64,000 nt of DNA from Sphaerisporangium cinnabarinum. GTDB lineage: Bacteria > Actinomycetota > Actinomycetes > Actinomycetales > Cellulomonadaceae. Below, piece after piece: positions 42,026 to 51,142 of the stretch (its first letter is position 1; each line of letters begins with the position of its first letter). The stretch covers positions 105,574-169,573 of the forward strand of contig QAPD01000045.1 of assembly GCA_003052455.1 (NCBI GenBank), in the 5' to 3' direction. A program made the translations under genes and the position numbers. The notes beneath the pieces are model-generated. The model was not told the origin of the DNA. It made no database searches and saw only the letters and a list, made by a program, of their open reading frames with translations.

Positions 42026-42676
42026 CTAGCCCTCGGCAGGGGGCACGGGCAGCGGGCGGGGCGTGATCTCCTCGATCGGGACGCACCCCGCGCGGCTCTC
42101 GAGCGGGACGTCGCCGGACAGGCCGACGAGCTCCGGGTCCACGATGTTCTCGAAGTCGGCGCCCACGTAGAGGTCGACGGTCGCGTCCTCGCGCGCGTCG
42201 AGCACGAGGCCCGGGTTCTCGTAGTGCGCGGCGAGGGTGTACGCCTGCGCGACGCCCGCGGCACCGAAGTGGATCTGCGTGCGCGACACGACGTCGGACT
42301 TCCCGTCGCCGTCGAGGTCCGGGGCGTTGCCCGTCGAGAGCACCGCGAACCCGCGTGACGTGAGGATGTCCTGGTTGAGCCGGCCCAGCGGGTCGTCCTT
42401 GCCGGACGCGTTGTAGACGTTGACCTGGATGTCGCCCGTCGCGACGGGCAGCGTGCCGTCCGCGAGGCAGGGGACCTTGACGTCCGCGAGGTCGTCGACG
42501 GCCTCGGGCGAGGACAGCTCCCGGTCGAACGGCGCCTCGATCGCCCCGGTGTACACGGCGAGGGCGCCGATCCCGACGACGGCGAGCGCCGCGATGAGCA
42601 GCCCGAACACGACGGCCTGGCGCTCGTGCATGCGCCGGCGGCGGACGGCGCGCGCGGTGTCGGGGCGGAGTGTCAC
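42026..42676 (-). CDS. LytR C-terminal-domain membrane protein
   Basis: A 216-aa protein with a basic cytoplasmic tail, one transmembrane helix (about 22-44, VVFGLLIAALAVVGIGALAV) and an extracytoplasmic LytR_C domain (QVNVYNASGKDDPLGRLNQD, ILTSRGFAV, TQIHFGAAGVAQAYTLAAHY). LytR_C accompanies LCP cell-wall ligases, but no LCP domain is present here, so this is the stand-alone envelope type. GTG 42676 is preceded by TAGGTT at 6 nt (leaderless). It sits 25 bp downstream of the VapB-like gene. Confidence 0.88.
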   Translation of the reverse strand: MTLRPDTARAVRRRRMHERQAVVFGLLIAALAVVGIGALAVYTGAIEAPFDRELSSPEAVDDLADVKVPCLADGTLPVATGDIQVNVYNASGKDDPLGRLNQDILTSRGFAVLSTGNAPDLDGDGKSDVVSRTQIHFGAAGVAQAYTLAAHYENPGLVLDAREDATVDLYVGADFENIVDPELVGLSGDVPLESRAGCVPIEEITPRPLPVPPAEG

Positions 42677-42701
42677 GCCAGCAACCTACCGGACCGGCCG
42701 C

Positions 42702-42998
42702 TCATCGCAGCGTCAGCACGCGCGCGTGCAGGATCGCCCGCTGCTGCAGGGCGGCGCGGACGGCGCGGTGCAGGCCGTCCTCGAGGTAGAGGACGCCGTC
42801 GAACTCGACCACGTGCGCGAAGAGGTCGCCGAAGAACGTGGAGTCCTCGGCGAGGAGCGCGTCGAGGTCGAGCGTGCGCTTGGTGGTGACGAGCTCGTCG
42901 AGGCGCACCTGACGCGGGGGCACCTCCGCCCAGTCGCGGGCGGTGACCCGGCCGTGGTCCGGGTAGGGGCGCCCGTCGCCGACGGCCTTGAAGATCAT
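42702..42998 (-). CDS. Conserved actinobacterial protein sometimes called VapB-like
   Basis: A 98-aa soluble protein: MIFKAVGDGRPYPDHGRVTA, QVRLDELVTTKRTLDLDALL, AEDSTFFGDLFAHVVEFDGV, LYLEDGLHRAVRAALQQR. It is widespread in Actinobacteria and sometimes labelled as a VapB antitoxin, but there is no toxin partner here. The DGLHRAVRAAL segment recalls the ParB/sulfiredoxin-like fold. ATG 42998 is chosen because TAGGAT (43011-43006) ends 7 nt before it; ATG 43007 lies within that promoter spacing. Function unknown. Confidence 0.85.
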   Translation of the reverse strand: MIFKAVGDGRPYPDHGRVTARDWAEVPPRQVRLDELVTTKRTLDLDALLAEDSTFFGDLFAHVVEFDGVLYLEDGLHRAVRAALQQRAILHARVLTLR

Positions 42999-43122
42999 GC
43001 GGGACATCCTAGGTGCCCGACGGCGGCCGCCGCCCCCGATGGCGGGGTGCCGGTCACGCAGTCGTCACGAACTCCCCACGGGAACCGACGGGGTCGTCCG
43101 CGACCTCCCGGACAGGCGGGGG

Positions 43123-43174
43123 CCGTGAGGAGACCGTTAGCGTCGCGCCCCGCGCCGTATGGGTCCCGTGAGGA
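43123..43174 (+). promoter_or_regulatory. Probable KdpE-binding array upstream of kdp
   Basis: Four half-sites occur in one orientation: CCGTGAGGA (43123), CCGTTAGCG (43134), CCGTATGGG (43155) and CCGTGAGGA (43166). Spacings are 11, 21 and 11 bp, so all lie on one face of the helix, as OmpR-type response regulators require. A -10-like TTCGAT (43201-43206) follows. The same pattern recurs upstream of 52239. Confidence 0.6.
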
Positions 43175-43280
43175 CGGGCTCCGGCGCCTCGGAGCGGGTG
43201 TTCGATCGTCGTCGGTGCCCCGTCCGGTGGGCGCCCGGCCGCCCGACAGGGGGCCGTCGGTCTCGACCTGGGGACGTCTC

Positions 43281-43364
43281 GTGCTCGACATCGTCTACGT
43301 GCTCGGCGTGATCGCCGTGTTCGTGCTGGTCGCCGGAATCGGGAAGGCGGTGGAGAAGCTGTGA
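43281..43364 (+). CDS. Tiny membrane peptide upstream of kdpF
   Basis: A 27-residue peptide, one transmembrane helix with a basic C-terminus ([20 protein letters not shown], then KAVEKL). GTG 43281 starts it and its stop overlaps the kdpF start as GTGA, as for the other genes of the operon, which argues that it is translated. I recall similar short ORFs before kdpF in other bacteria, but a family cannot be named. A role in the Kdp complex or in its translational coupling is inferred. Confidence 0.6.
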   Translation: MLDIVYVLGVIAVFVLVAGIGKAVEKL

Positions 43365-43450
43365 TCGTGCTCGAGCTCCTCGCCGCGGCTCTCGGTGCGG
43401 CGGCGATCGTGTATCTCGTGGTGGCGCTCGTGAGACCGGAGCGCTTCTGA
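43361..43450 (+). CDS. kdpF: KdpF, small subunit of the K+-ATPase
   Basis: A 29-aa single-helix peptide ending in the family signature LVRPERF, with the hydrophobic stretch [20 protein letters not shown]. KdpF stabilises the KdpABC complex. GTG 43361 overlaps the upstream peptide and its stop shares a base with the kdpA ATG (TGATG), so translation is coupled. Confidence 0.9.
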   Translation: MIVLELLAAALGAAAIVYLVVALVRPERF

Positions 43451-45123
43451 TGACCTGGATCTTCGCGCTCCTCGCGCTCGGGACCGTGGCCCTGGTCCTC
43501 GCGGCGCTCTACCGCCCGCTGGGCGACCACATGGCGCGGGTCTACTCCACGCCGAAGGACTGGCGGGTGGAGCGGGGCCTGTACCGCGTCCTGGGCGTCG
43601 ACCCGCGCTCCGAGCAGACGTGGCCCGCCTACCTGCGCAGCATCCTCGCGTTCTCGGCCGTGGGCCTCCTGCTCCTCTACCTGCTCCAGCGCATGCAGCA
43701 GTGGCTGCCGTACTCGCTCGGGCTGCCCGCGCCGTCGGAGCACCTCGCGTTCAACACGGCCGCGTCGTTCGTGGGCAACACGAACTGGCAGTCGTACTCG
43801 CCGGAGCAGACGCTCGGGTACACCGTGCAGCTCGCCGGGCTCGCGGTGCAGAACTTCGTGTCCGCGGCGGTCGGCATGGCGGTCGCCGTGGCGCTCGTGC
43901 GGAGCTTCGCGTACCGCCGGGTCGGCACGATCGGGAACTTCTGGGTGGACCTCGTGCGCGGGTGCCTGCGCATCCTGCTCCCGATCTCCCTCGTGGGCGC
44001 GGTCGTGCTGCTCGTCGGCGGTGTCGTGCAGAACTTCGACGGCTTCACGCAGGTGACGACCCTCGCGGGCGGCACCCAGAGCGTGCCGGGCGGGCCGGTG
44101 GCCTCGCAGGAGGTCATCAAGCTGCTCGGCACGAACGGCGGCGGGTTCTTCAACGTGAACTCGGCGCACCCGTTCGAGAACCCGTCGGCGTGGACGAACG
44201 TCGTCGAGGTCCTGCTCATGCTCGTCATCCCGTTCTCCCTGCCCCGCACGTTCGGCCGCATGGTCGGCGACGACCGGCAGGGCTACGCGATCCTCGCGAC
44301 GATGGGCGTGCTCTTCGTGGCCTCGTTCGTGGCCCTGACCGCGCTGGAGTCCGCCGGGAACGGCACGGCGCCGCAGCTCGCCGGGGGCGCGATGGAGGGC
44401 AAGGAGGCGCGGTTCGGGATCATCGGCTCGACCCTCTTCGCCACGACGAGCACCACGACGTCGACCGGCGCGGTCAACTCGATGCACGACTCGTACACGG
44501 CGCTGGGCGGGATGCTCCCGCTGCTCAACATGATGCTCGGCGAGGTCGCGCCGGGCGGCGTCGGCTCCGGGCTCTACGGGATGCTCGTGCTCGCCGTCAT
44601 CGCGGTCTTCATCGCTGGCCTGCTCGTCGGGCGCACGCCCGAGTACCTGGGCAAGAAGATCGGGCCGCGCGAGATCAAGCTCGCGAGCCTCTACATCCTC
44701 GTCACGCCGACCCTCGTGCTCGTCGGCACGGCCCTGAGCTTCGCGATCCCGGCCGTGCGCGAGAGCGTCGAGACGGTGTCGATCTGGAACCCCGGCGTGC
44801 ACGGCACGACCGAGGTGCTGTACGCGTTCACGTCGGCCGCCAACAACAACGGGTCGGCGTTCGCGGGTCTCACCGCGAACACCCCGTGGCTCAACACCGC
44901 GCTCGGGGTCGCGATCCTGCTCGGCCGGTTCGTGCCGATCGCCCTCGTCCTCGCGCTCGCGGGCTCGCTCGCGCAGCAGGACAAGGTGCCCGCGACCGTC
45001 GGCACGCTGCCGACCCACCGCCCCCAGTTCGTGGGGCTCCTGACCGGCGTGGTGGTCCTCCTCACCGCGCTCACGTACTTCCCCGTTCTCGCGCTGGGTC
45101 CCCTGGCTGAAGGGCTGCTGTAA
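43450..45123 (+). CDS. kdpA: KdpA, K+-binding subunit
   Basis: A 557-aa polytopic protein of the K+ transporter superfamily. Selectivity-filter-like loops are visible: [58 protein letters not shown] and [20 protein letters not shown]. These are the four P-loop segments with conserved Gly residues. It is the channel-like subunit of the high-affinity K+ pump and is full length. The first gene after kdpF, it is followed by kdpB after 3 bp. Confidence 0.98.
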   Translation: MTWIFALLALGTVALVLAALYRPLGDHMARVYSTPKDWRVERGLYRVLGVDPRSEQTWPAYLRSILAFSAVGLLLLYLLQRMQQWLPYSLGLPAPSEHLAFNTAASFVGNTNWQSYSPEQTLGYTVQLAGLAVQNFVSAAVGMAVAVALVRSFAYRRVGTIGNFWVDLVRGCLRILLPISLVGAVVLLVGGVVQNFDGFTQVTTLAGGTQSVPGGPVASQEVIKLLGTNGGGFFNVNSAHPFENPSAWTNVVEVLLMLVIPFSLPRTFGRMVGDDRQGYAILATMGVLFVASFVALTALESAGNGTAPQLAGGAMEGKEARFGIIGSTLFATTSTTTSTGAVNSMHDSYTALGGMLPLLNMMLGEVAPGGVGSGLYGMLVLAVIAVFIAGLLVGRTPEYLGKKIGPREIKLASLYILVTPTLVLVGTALSFAIPAVRESVETVSIWNPGVHGTTEVLYAFTSAANNNGSAFAGLTANTPWLNTALGVAILLGRFVPIALVLALAGSLAQQDKVPATVGTLPTHRPQFVGLLTGVVVLLTALTYFPVLALGPLAEGLL

Positions 45124-45126
45124 CCC

Positions 45127-47280
45127 ATGTCCACGCTCACCCACCCGTCCCCGCGCGCCGTGCACCAGCCGGCCGCGACCACCGGCGGCCTGTTCACCTG
45201 GTCGCAGGTGCGCCAAGCGCTGCCCGGCGCGTTCCGCAAGCTCGACCCGCGCCAGATGTGGCGCAACCCCGTGATGTTCCTCGTCTGGGTCGGGGCCGCG
45301 CTCACCACCGTCATCGCGGTCGTCGAGCCGTTCCTCGGCGGTCCGGAGGAGTCGGGCGGCACGCCCGTCCCCGGGTCCTTCACCGCGGTCATCGCCGTGT
45401 TCCTGTGGCTCACGGTCCTCTTCGCCAACCTCGCGGAGTCGGTCGCCGAGGGCCGCGGCAAGGCCCAGGCCGACTCGCTGCGCCGGACCCGCACCGCGAC
45501 CGTCGCGCACCGGGCCGCCGCGTCCGACGAGACGGGCGACCCCGGCGCCCTGCGCGCCCGCGCGGTCGAGGTGTCCTCGGCCGACCTGCGGCTGGGGGAC
45601 GTCGTCGTCGTCGAGGCGGGGGAGCTGGTCCCCGGCGACGGCGAGATCGTCTGGGGCATCGCGTCCGTCGACGAGTCGGCGATCACGGGCGAGTCCGCGC
45701 CGGTGATCCGGGAGTCGGGCGGCGACCGGTCCGCGGTGACCGGCGGCACGCGCGTCCTGTCGGACCGCATCGTCGTGCGCGTCACCTCGATGCCCGGCGA
45801 GACGTTCGTCGACCGGATGATCGCGCTCGTCGAGGGCGCGAGCCGGCAGCGCACACCGAACGAGATCGCGCTGAGCATCCTGCTCGCGTCGCTGTCGATC
45901 GTGTTCGTCGTGGTCGCCCTCACGCTCAACCCCGTCGCGTCGTACGCGGCGAGCCCCGTGAGCGTCGCGGTGCTGGTCGCGCTCCTCGTCTGCCTCATCC
46001 CGACGACCATCGGCGCGCTGCTCTCGGCGATCGGCATCGCGGGCATGGACCGCCTCGTGCAGCGCAACGTGCTCGCGATGTCCGGCCGCGCGGTCGAGGC
46101 GGCGGGCGACGTCACTACCCTGCTGCTCGACAAGACGGGCACCATCACCTACGGCAACCGGCAGGCCGCGCGGTTCGTCCCGCTGCGCGACGTCGACGAG
46201 CGCGAGCTCGTCCGCGCCGCCGCGCTGTCCTCGCTCGCGGACCCGACCCCGGAGGGGACGTCGATCGTCGAGCTCGCGCGTCGCGGGGGCCTCGACGTCG
46301 GGCCGACCGCGCCCGGCGAGATCGTGCCCTTCACGGCGCAGACCCGGATGTCGGGGCTCGACGAGCCCGACGGCACCCAGATCCGCAAGGGCGCCGGCTC
46401 CGCCGTGACGGCGTGGGTCGAGCAGGACGGCGAGCGGGCGGCGTCGAGCGTCCTCGCGGAGCTGGACGACGTCGTGGAGGAGGTCGCGCAGTCGGGCGGC
46501 ACGCCGCTCGTGGTCGCGGTCCGGACGCCGGACGGCGTGAGCCGCGTGCTCGGCGTCGTCCACCTCAAGGACGTCGTGAAGGAGGGCATCGCGGACCGCT
46601 TCGCCGAGCTGCGGTCGATGGGCATCCGCACGGTGATGATCACGGGCGACAACCCGCTCACCGCCGCCGCCATCGCGCAGGAGGCCGGCGTCGACGACTT
46701 CCTGGCCGAGGCCACGCCCGAGGACAAGCTCGCGCTCATCCGCGCCGAGCAGGAGGGCGGCAACCTCGTCGCCATGACGGGCGACGGCACGAACGACGCG
46801 CCCGCCCTGGCGCAGGCCGACGTGGGCGTCGCGATGAACTCCGGCACGTCGGCCGCGAAGGAGGCCGGCAACATGGTCGACCTCGACTCGGACCCGACGA
46901 AGCTCATCGACGTCGTGCGCATCGGCAAGCAGCTCCTCATCACACGCGGGGCGCTCACCACGTTCTCGATCGCCAACGACGTCGCGAAGTACTTCGCGAT
47001 CATCCCCGCGATGTTCATGGGCGTGTTCCCCGGCCTCGAGGTGCTCAACGTCATGGGCCTCAGCTCGCCGTCGTCGGCGGTGCTGTCGGCGATCGTCTTC
47101 AACGCGATCGTCATCGTGCTGCTCATCCCGCTCGCGCTGCGCGGCGTGCGGTACCGGCCGGCCGACGCCTCGACGATCCTCGGGCGGAACCTCCTCGTCT
47201 ACGGCGTCGGCGGCCTCGTGGCCCCGTTCGTCGGCATCTGGCTCATCGACCTGGTCGTGCGCCTCATCCCCGGCTACTGA
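45127..47280 (+). CDS. kdpB: KdpB, P-type ATPase subunit
   Basis: A 717-aa P-type ATPase that drives K+ import. It has the actuator motif [10 protein letters not shown], the phosphorylation motif Asp335-Lys-Thr-Gly-Thr ([10 protein letters not shown]), the nucleotide-domain KGA (IRKGAGSAV) and the hinge [18 protein letters not shown]. Transmembrane segments occur at 40-90, 250-310 and 600-715. The N-terminus has a ~35-residue hydrophilic extension before the [13 protein letters not shown] start of the fold. Confidence 0.98.
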   Translation: MSTLTHPSPRAVHQPAATTGGLFTWSQVRQALPGAFRKLDPRQMWRNPVMFLVWVGAALTTVIAVVEPFLGGPEESGGTPVPGSFTAVIAVFLWLTVLFANLAESVAEGRGKAQADSLRRTRTATVAHRAAASDETGDPGALRARAVEVSSADLRLGDVVVVEAGELVPGDGEIVWGIASVDESAITGESAPVIRESGGDRSAVTGGTRVLSDRIVVRVTSMPGETFVDRMIALVEGASRQRTPNEIALSILLASLSIVFVVVALTLNPVASYAASPVSVAVLVALLVCLIPTTIGALLSAIGIAGMDRLVQRNVLAMSGRAVEAAGDVTTLLLDKTGTITYGNRQAARFVPLRDVDERELVRAAALSSLADPTPEGTSIVELARRGGLDVGPTAPGEIVPFTAQTRMSGLDEPDGTQIRKGAGSAVTAWVEQDGERAASSVLAELDDVVEEVAQSGGTPLVVAVRTPDGVSRVLGVVHLKDVVKEGIADRFAELRSMGIRTVMITGDNPLTAAAIAQEAGVDDFLAEATPEDKLALIRAEQEGGNLVAMTGDGTNDAPALAQADVGVAMNSGTSAAKEAGNMVDLDSDPTKLIDVVRIGKQLLITRGALTTFSIANDVAKYFAIIPAMFMGVFPGLEVLNVMGLSSPSSAVLSAIVFNAIVIVLLIPLALRGVRYRPADASTILGRNLLVYGVGGLVAPFVGIWLIDLVVRLIPGY

Positions 47281-47304
47281 CCCCCGACGACCAGGAGAGA
47301 CCTC

Positions 47305-47919
47305 ATGAACACCACGACACGCAGCACCGGGCGGGTCGTCTGGGTCGCGACCCGGGCGATGCTCGTCCTCACCCTCCTCCTCGGCGTCGGCTACACGCTC
47401 GTCGTCACCGGCGTCGGGCAGCTCGTCCTGCCGGCGCGCGCCGACGGGTCGCTCGTGCACGACGGCGCGGGCCGGGTCGTCGGGTCGGCCCTGCTCGGGC
47501 AGGCGTTCACCGACGCCGACGGCGACCCGCTGCCCGAGTACTTCCAGCCCCGCCCGTCGGCCGCGGGCGACGGGTACGACGCCGCGGCGTCGTCGGGCTC
47601 GAACCTCGGCCCCGAGAACGAGGACCTCGTCGCCGCGATCACGGAGCGGCGCGCCCAGGTCGCCGAGCTCGAGGGCATCGACCCGGCCGACGTCCCCGTG
47701 GACGCGCTCACGGCCTCGGGCTCCGGCCTCGACCCGCACATCAGCCCGGCGTACGCCGCCGTCCAGGTCGACCGTGTCGCGGCGGCGCGCGGCCTGACCA
47801 CCGCGCAGGTCGAGGAGCTCGTCGCGCGGCACACTGGGGGGCGTGCGCTGGGGTACCTCGGCGAGCCGACGGTGAACGTGCTCGAGCTCAACGTCGACCT
47901 GGACCGGATCGGAGGCTGA
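47305..47919 (+). CDS. kdpC: KdpC subunit
   Basis: A 204-aa protein with an N-terminal membrane helix (VWVATRAMLVLTLLLGVGYT) and the KdpC domain: GSALLGQAFTDADGDPLPEY, FQPRPSAAGDGYDAAASSGS, NLGPENEDL, SGSGLDPHISPAYAAVQVDR and LGYLGEPTVNVLELN. It supports assembly and ATP affinity of KdpB. ATG 47305 follows AGGAGAG. Confidence 0.97.
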   Translation: MNTTTRSTGRVVWVATRAMLVLTLLLGVGYTLVVTGVGQLVLPARADGSLVHDGAGRVVGSALLGQAFTDADGDPLPEYFQPRPSAAGDGYDAAASSGSNLGPENEDLVAAITERRAQVAELEGIDPADVPVDALTASGSGLDPHISPAYAAVQVDRVAAARGLTTAQVEELVARHTGGRALGYLGEPTVNVLELNVDLDRIGG

Positions 47920-47921
47920 GC

Positions 47922-50435
47922 ATGGCGCGCGGACGGCTGCGGGTCCTCCTCGGGGCGGCACCCGGCGTCGGGAAGACCTACGCCATGCTCGAGGAGGGCC
48001 GCCGTCTGCGCGACGAGGGCAGGGACGTCGTGGTCGCGGTCGTGGAGACCCACGGCCGCGCCGCGACGGCGGCCATGGCGGAGGGACTCGAGGTGGTGCC
48101 CCGCGTCCGCGTGACCCACCGGGGCGTCGAGCTCACGGACCTCGACCTGGACGCCGTCCTCGCGCGGCGCCCCGACGTCGCGCTCGTCGACGAGCTCGCG
48201 CACACGAACGCGCCGGGTCTCGACCACGAGAAGCGCTGGCAGGACGTCGACCGGCTGCTCGACGCCGGGATCGACGTCATCTCGACCGTCAACATCCAGC
48301 ACATCGAGTCGCTCAACGACGTGGTCGAGAAGATCACGGGCGCCGTGCAGCGCGAGACGATCCCCGACGCGGTCCTGCGCGGCGCGGACCAGATCGAGGT
48401 CGTCGACCTCGCGCCCCAGGCGCTGCGCGACCGCCTCGCGGGCGGGTACGTCTACCCGGCCGAGCGCGTCGACGCGGCGCTGTCGAACTACTTCCGCCTC
48501 GGGAACCTCACCGCGCTGCGCGAGCTCGCGCTGCTCTGGCTCGCCGACGAGGTCGATGCGGCGCTCCAGCTCTACCGGACCGAGCACGGGATCGACAGCA
48601 CGTGGGAGGCGCGCGAGCGCGTCGTCGTGACGCTCACGGGCGGCCCGGAGGGGGAGACGCTCGTGCGGCGCGGCGCCCGCATCGCCGCGCGCTCGGCGGG
48701 CGGCCAGCTCCTCGCGGTGCACGTCACGACGCAGGACGGCCTGCGCGACGCGGCCCCCGGCGCGCTCGCGCACCAGCGCGCGCTCGTCGAGCAGCTCGGC
48801 GGGACGTACCACCAGGTCGTGGGCGACGACGTCCCCACCGCGCTCGTCGAGTTCGCCAAGGGTGTCAACGCCACGCAGCTCGTCATCGGGGTCTCGCGCC
48901 GGGGCCGGCTCGCGTCGGCCCTCAGCGGTCCGGGCATCGGCGCGACGGTCACGCGCGAGGCGGGCAACATCGACGTCCACATCGTCAACCACGCCGCCGC
49001 CGGGGGAGGGGCGCGCCTGCCCCGCTCGGGCGGCGCGCTCACCCTGCGGCGTCGCGTCGCGGGGTTCGTCCTCGCGCTCGTCGGCGGACCGCTGCTCACC
49101 TGGTTCCTCGTCACGGCGCGCGACGAGGACACGCTCGTGACGGACGTCCTGGCGTACCAGCTGCTCGTCGTCGTCGTCGCGCTCGTCGGGGGCGTCTGGC
49201 CCGCGGTCTACGCCGCGGTCCTGTCGGGCGTCACGCTCGACTACTTCTTCGTCGAGCCCCTGCACACGATCACCGTGGGCGAGCGGTTCCACCTCGTGGC
49301 CCTCGTCCTGTACGTCGTCATCGCCGTGCTCGTGAGCGTCGTCGTCGACCGTGCGGCGCGCACGACCCGGGCGGCCCGGCGGGCGGCTGCGGAGTCCGAG
49401 GTGCTCGCCACGGTCGCGGGCAGCGTCCTGCGCGGGCAGGACGCCGTGCAGGCCCTCGTGAGCCGGGCGCGCGAGGCGTTCGGCATGGTGGGGGCACGGC
49501 TCGTCGTCTCCGGGACGGAGCTCGCGGCCGACGGCGACCCGGGACCGGGCACGCCCAGCACGACGGTGCGCGTGGACGACCGCGCCGACCTCGAGCTGTT
49601 CGGCCCGGACCTCGCGGCCTCCGAGCGGCGGCTGCTCAACGTCATCGCGGTGCAGCTCGAGGCGGCGCTCGAGCACAGCGACCTCGCCGAGGTCGCGAGC
49701 GAGATGGACCAGCTCGCCGAGTCCGACCGCGTGCGCAGCGCGCTGCTGTCGGCGCTGAGCCACGACCTGCGCCGCCCGCTGAGCGCCGCGACCGCCGCTG
49801 TGAGCGGCCTGCGCTCGACGCGCGGCGCGCTCAGCCCTGCCGACCGGGACGAGCTGCTGGCGACCGCCGACGAGAGCCTCGGCGCCCTCGGCACGCTCAT
49901 CACCGACCTGCTCGACGTGAGCCGGCTGGAGGCGGGCGTCCTCGGGGTGTCGCGCACCGAGGTCGAGCCGGCCGACGTCGTGCTGCCGGCCCTGGACGAG
50001 CTCGGCCTGGGGCCGGCCCAGGTCGAGCTCGACCTCGAGCTCGACGTCCCCGCGGTCGTCGCCGACCCGGTGCTGCTCCAGCGGGTGCTCGTCAACCTGC
50101 TCGCCAACGCGACACGGCACTCGCCCCAGGGCGAGCGGGTACGGATCTCGACGAGCGCGTTCGGCGGGTCGGTCGAGATCCGCGTCGTCGACCACGGCCC
50201 GGGCATCCCGCCCGAGCGGCGCGAGGACGTGTTCGTGCCGTTCCAGCGCCTCGGCGACACCGACAACACGACCGGCCTCGGGCTCGGCCTCGCGCTGTCG
50301 AAGGGGTTCGTCGAGGGCATGGGCGGCACGCTCACCCCGGAGGACACCCCCGGCGGAGGGCTCACCATGGTCGTGGCCCTGCCCGCCGCGGGCCCGACGC
50401 CCCACCCCGACGCACCGGAGACCAGCGCGCCATGA
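47922..50435 (+). CDS. kdpD: KdpD sensor histidine kinase
   Basis: An 837-aa kinase. The N-terminal KdpD domain has Walker A AAPGVGKTY (12-20) and DELAHTNAPG, followed by a Usp-like domain (about 225-355). Transmembrane segments (about 375-475) are interrupted by the short loop typical of KdpD. A GAF-like region, HisKA (ALSHDLRRPLSA with the phospho-His) and HATPase (NLLANATRHSP, DHGPGIPPE, GLGLGLALSK) complete it. It senses K+ limitation and phosphorylates KdpE. ATG 47922 is 2 nt after the kdpC stop with GGAGG upstream; it overlaps kdpE by ATGA. Confidence 0.97.
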   Translation: MARGRLRVLLGAAPGVGKTYAMLEEGRRLRDEGRDVVVAVVETHGRAATAAMAEGLEVVPRVRVTHRGVELTDLDLDAVLARRPDVALVDELAHTNAPGLDHEKRWQDVDRLLDAGIDVISTVNIQHIESLNDVVEKITGAVQRETIPDAVLRGADQIEVVDLAPQALRDRLAGGYVYPAERVDAALSNYFRLGNLTALRELALLWLADEVDAALQLYRTEHGIDSTWEARERVVVTLTGGPEGETLVRRGARIAARSAGGQLLAVHVTTQDGLRDAAPGALAHQRALVEQLGGTYHQVVGDDVPTALVEFAKGVNATQLVIGVSRRGRLASALSGPGIGATVTREAGNIDVHIVNHAAAGGGARLPRSGGALTLRRRVAGFVLALVGGPLLTWFLVTARDEDTLVTDVLAYQLLVVVVALVGGVWPAVYAAVLSGVTLDYFFVEPLHTITVGERFHLVALVLYVVIAVLVSVVVDRAARTTRAARRAAAESEVLATVAGSVLRGQDAVQALVSRAREAFGMVGARLVVSGTELAADGDPGPGTPSTTVRVDDRADLELFGPDLAASERRLLNVIAVQLEAALEHSDLAEVASEMDQLAESDRVRSALLSALSHDLRRPLSAATAAVSGLRSTRGALSPADRDELLATADESLGALGTLITDLLDVSRLEAGVLGVSRTEVEPADVVLPALDELGLGPAQVELDLELDVPAVVADPVLLQRVLVNLLANATRHSPQGERVRISTSAFGGSVEIRVVDHGPGIPPERREDVFVPFQRLGDTDNTTGLGLGLALSKGFVEGMGGTLTPEDTPGGGLTMVVALPAAGPTPHPDAPETSAP

Positions 50436-51142
50436 AGATCCTCATCGCCGACGACGACCCGCAGATCCTGCGCGCCCTGCGCATCACCCTCACCGCGCAG
50501 GGCTACGAGATCATCACGGCGACCTCGGGCTCGCAGGCGATCGCGCGCGCGATCGACCACCGCCCGGACGTCCTCATGCTCGACCTCGGCATGCCCGAGC
50601 TCGACGGCCTCGACGTGATCCACGCCGTCCGGGGCTGGTCCGACGCCCCGATCCTCGTCGTGTCCGGACGCACGGGCGCCGCCGACAAGGTCGAGGCCCT
50701 CGACGCGGGCGCCGACGACTACGTCACGAAGCCGTTCTCCATCGAGGAGCTGCTCGCCCGCATCCGCGCGCTCACGCGTCGCGTCGCGCACGAGGACTCC
50801 GCGCCGGTCGTCGTGCTCGGCGACGTCACGGTCGACCTCTCGGCCCACAGCGTCGTGCGCGTGCGCGACGGGCAGACCGAGCAGGTGCGGCTGACCCCGA
50901 CGGAGTGGCAGGTGCTGGAGCGGCTCGTCCGCAACCCGGGCAAGCTCGTCACGCGGCAGACGCTGCTCACCGAGATCTGGGGCTCCCAGCACGTGAGCGA
51001 CACGGGGTACCTGCGCCTGTACGTCGCGCAGCTCCGCAAGAAGCTCGAGCCCGAGCCCGCCGCGCCGCGCTACCTGCTCACCGAGGCGGGCATGGGCTAC
51101 CGCTTCGAGCCCGACCCCGAGGCGCCGTCGCCGAGGTCCTGA
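50432..51142 (+). CDS. kdpE: KdpE response regulator
   Basis: A 236-aa OmpR-type regulator. The receiver domain has acidic ADDDP near 8-10, the phospho-acceptor Asp in LMLDLGMPELDG (about 51) and Lys in YVTKPFS. The C-terminal winged helix runs VRLTPTEWQVLERLVRNPGK to TGYLRLYVAQLRKKLEPEP and YLLTEAGMGYRF. It activates kdpFABC when phosphorylated by KdpD. Its last 46 bp overlap the 3' end of the convergent dapA gene, so the two mRNAs are antisense to each other there. Confidence 0.97.
   Translation: MKILIADDDPQILRALRITLTAQGYEIITATSGSQAIARAIDHRPDVLMLDLGMPELDGLDVIHAVRGWSDAPILVVSGRTGAADKVEALDAGADDYVTKPFSIEELLARIRALTRRVAHEDSAPVVVLGDVTVDLSAHSVVRVRDGQTEQVRLTPTEWQVLERLVRNPGKLVTRQTLLTEIWGSQHVSDTGYLRLYVAQLRKKLEPEPAAPRYLLTEAGMGYRFEPDPEAPSPRS

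Noticed and set aside
42702..42998. A VapBC toxin-antitoxin system
   Set aside because: The VapB-like label is not backed by a PIN-domain toxin gene next to it. The neighbours are a LytR_C protein and the kdp operon.
43054..47961. A 1635-codon open frame antisense to the kdp genes
   Set aside because: It mirrors kdpFABC in a GC-rich genome, has no start signals or domains, and its composition (R/E/D/H repeats) is typical of a shadow frame.
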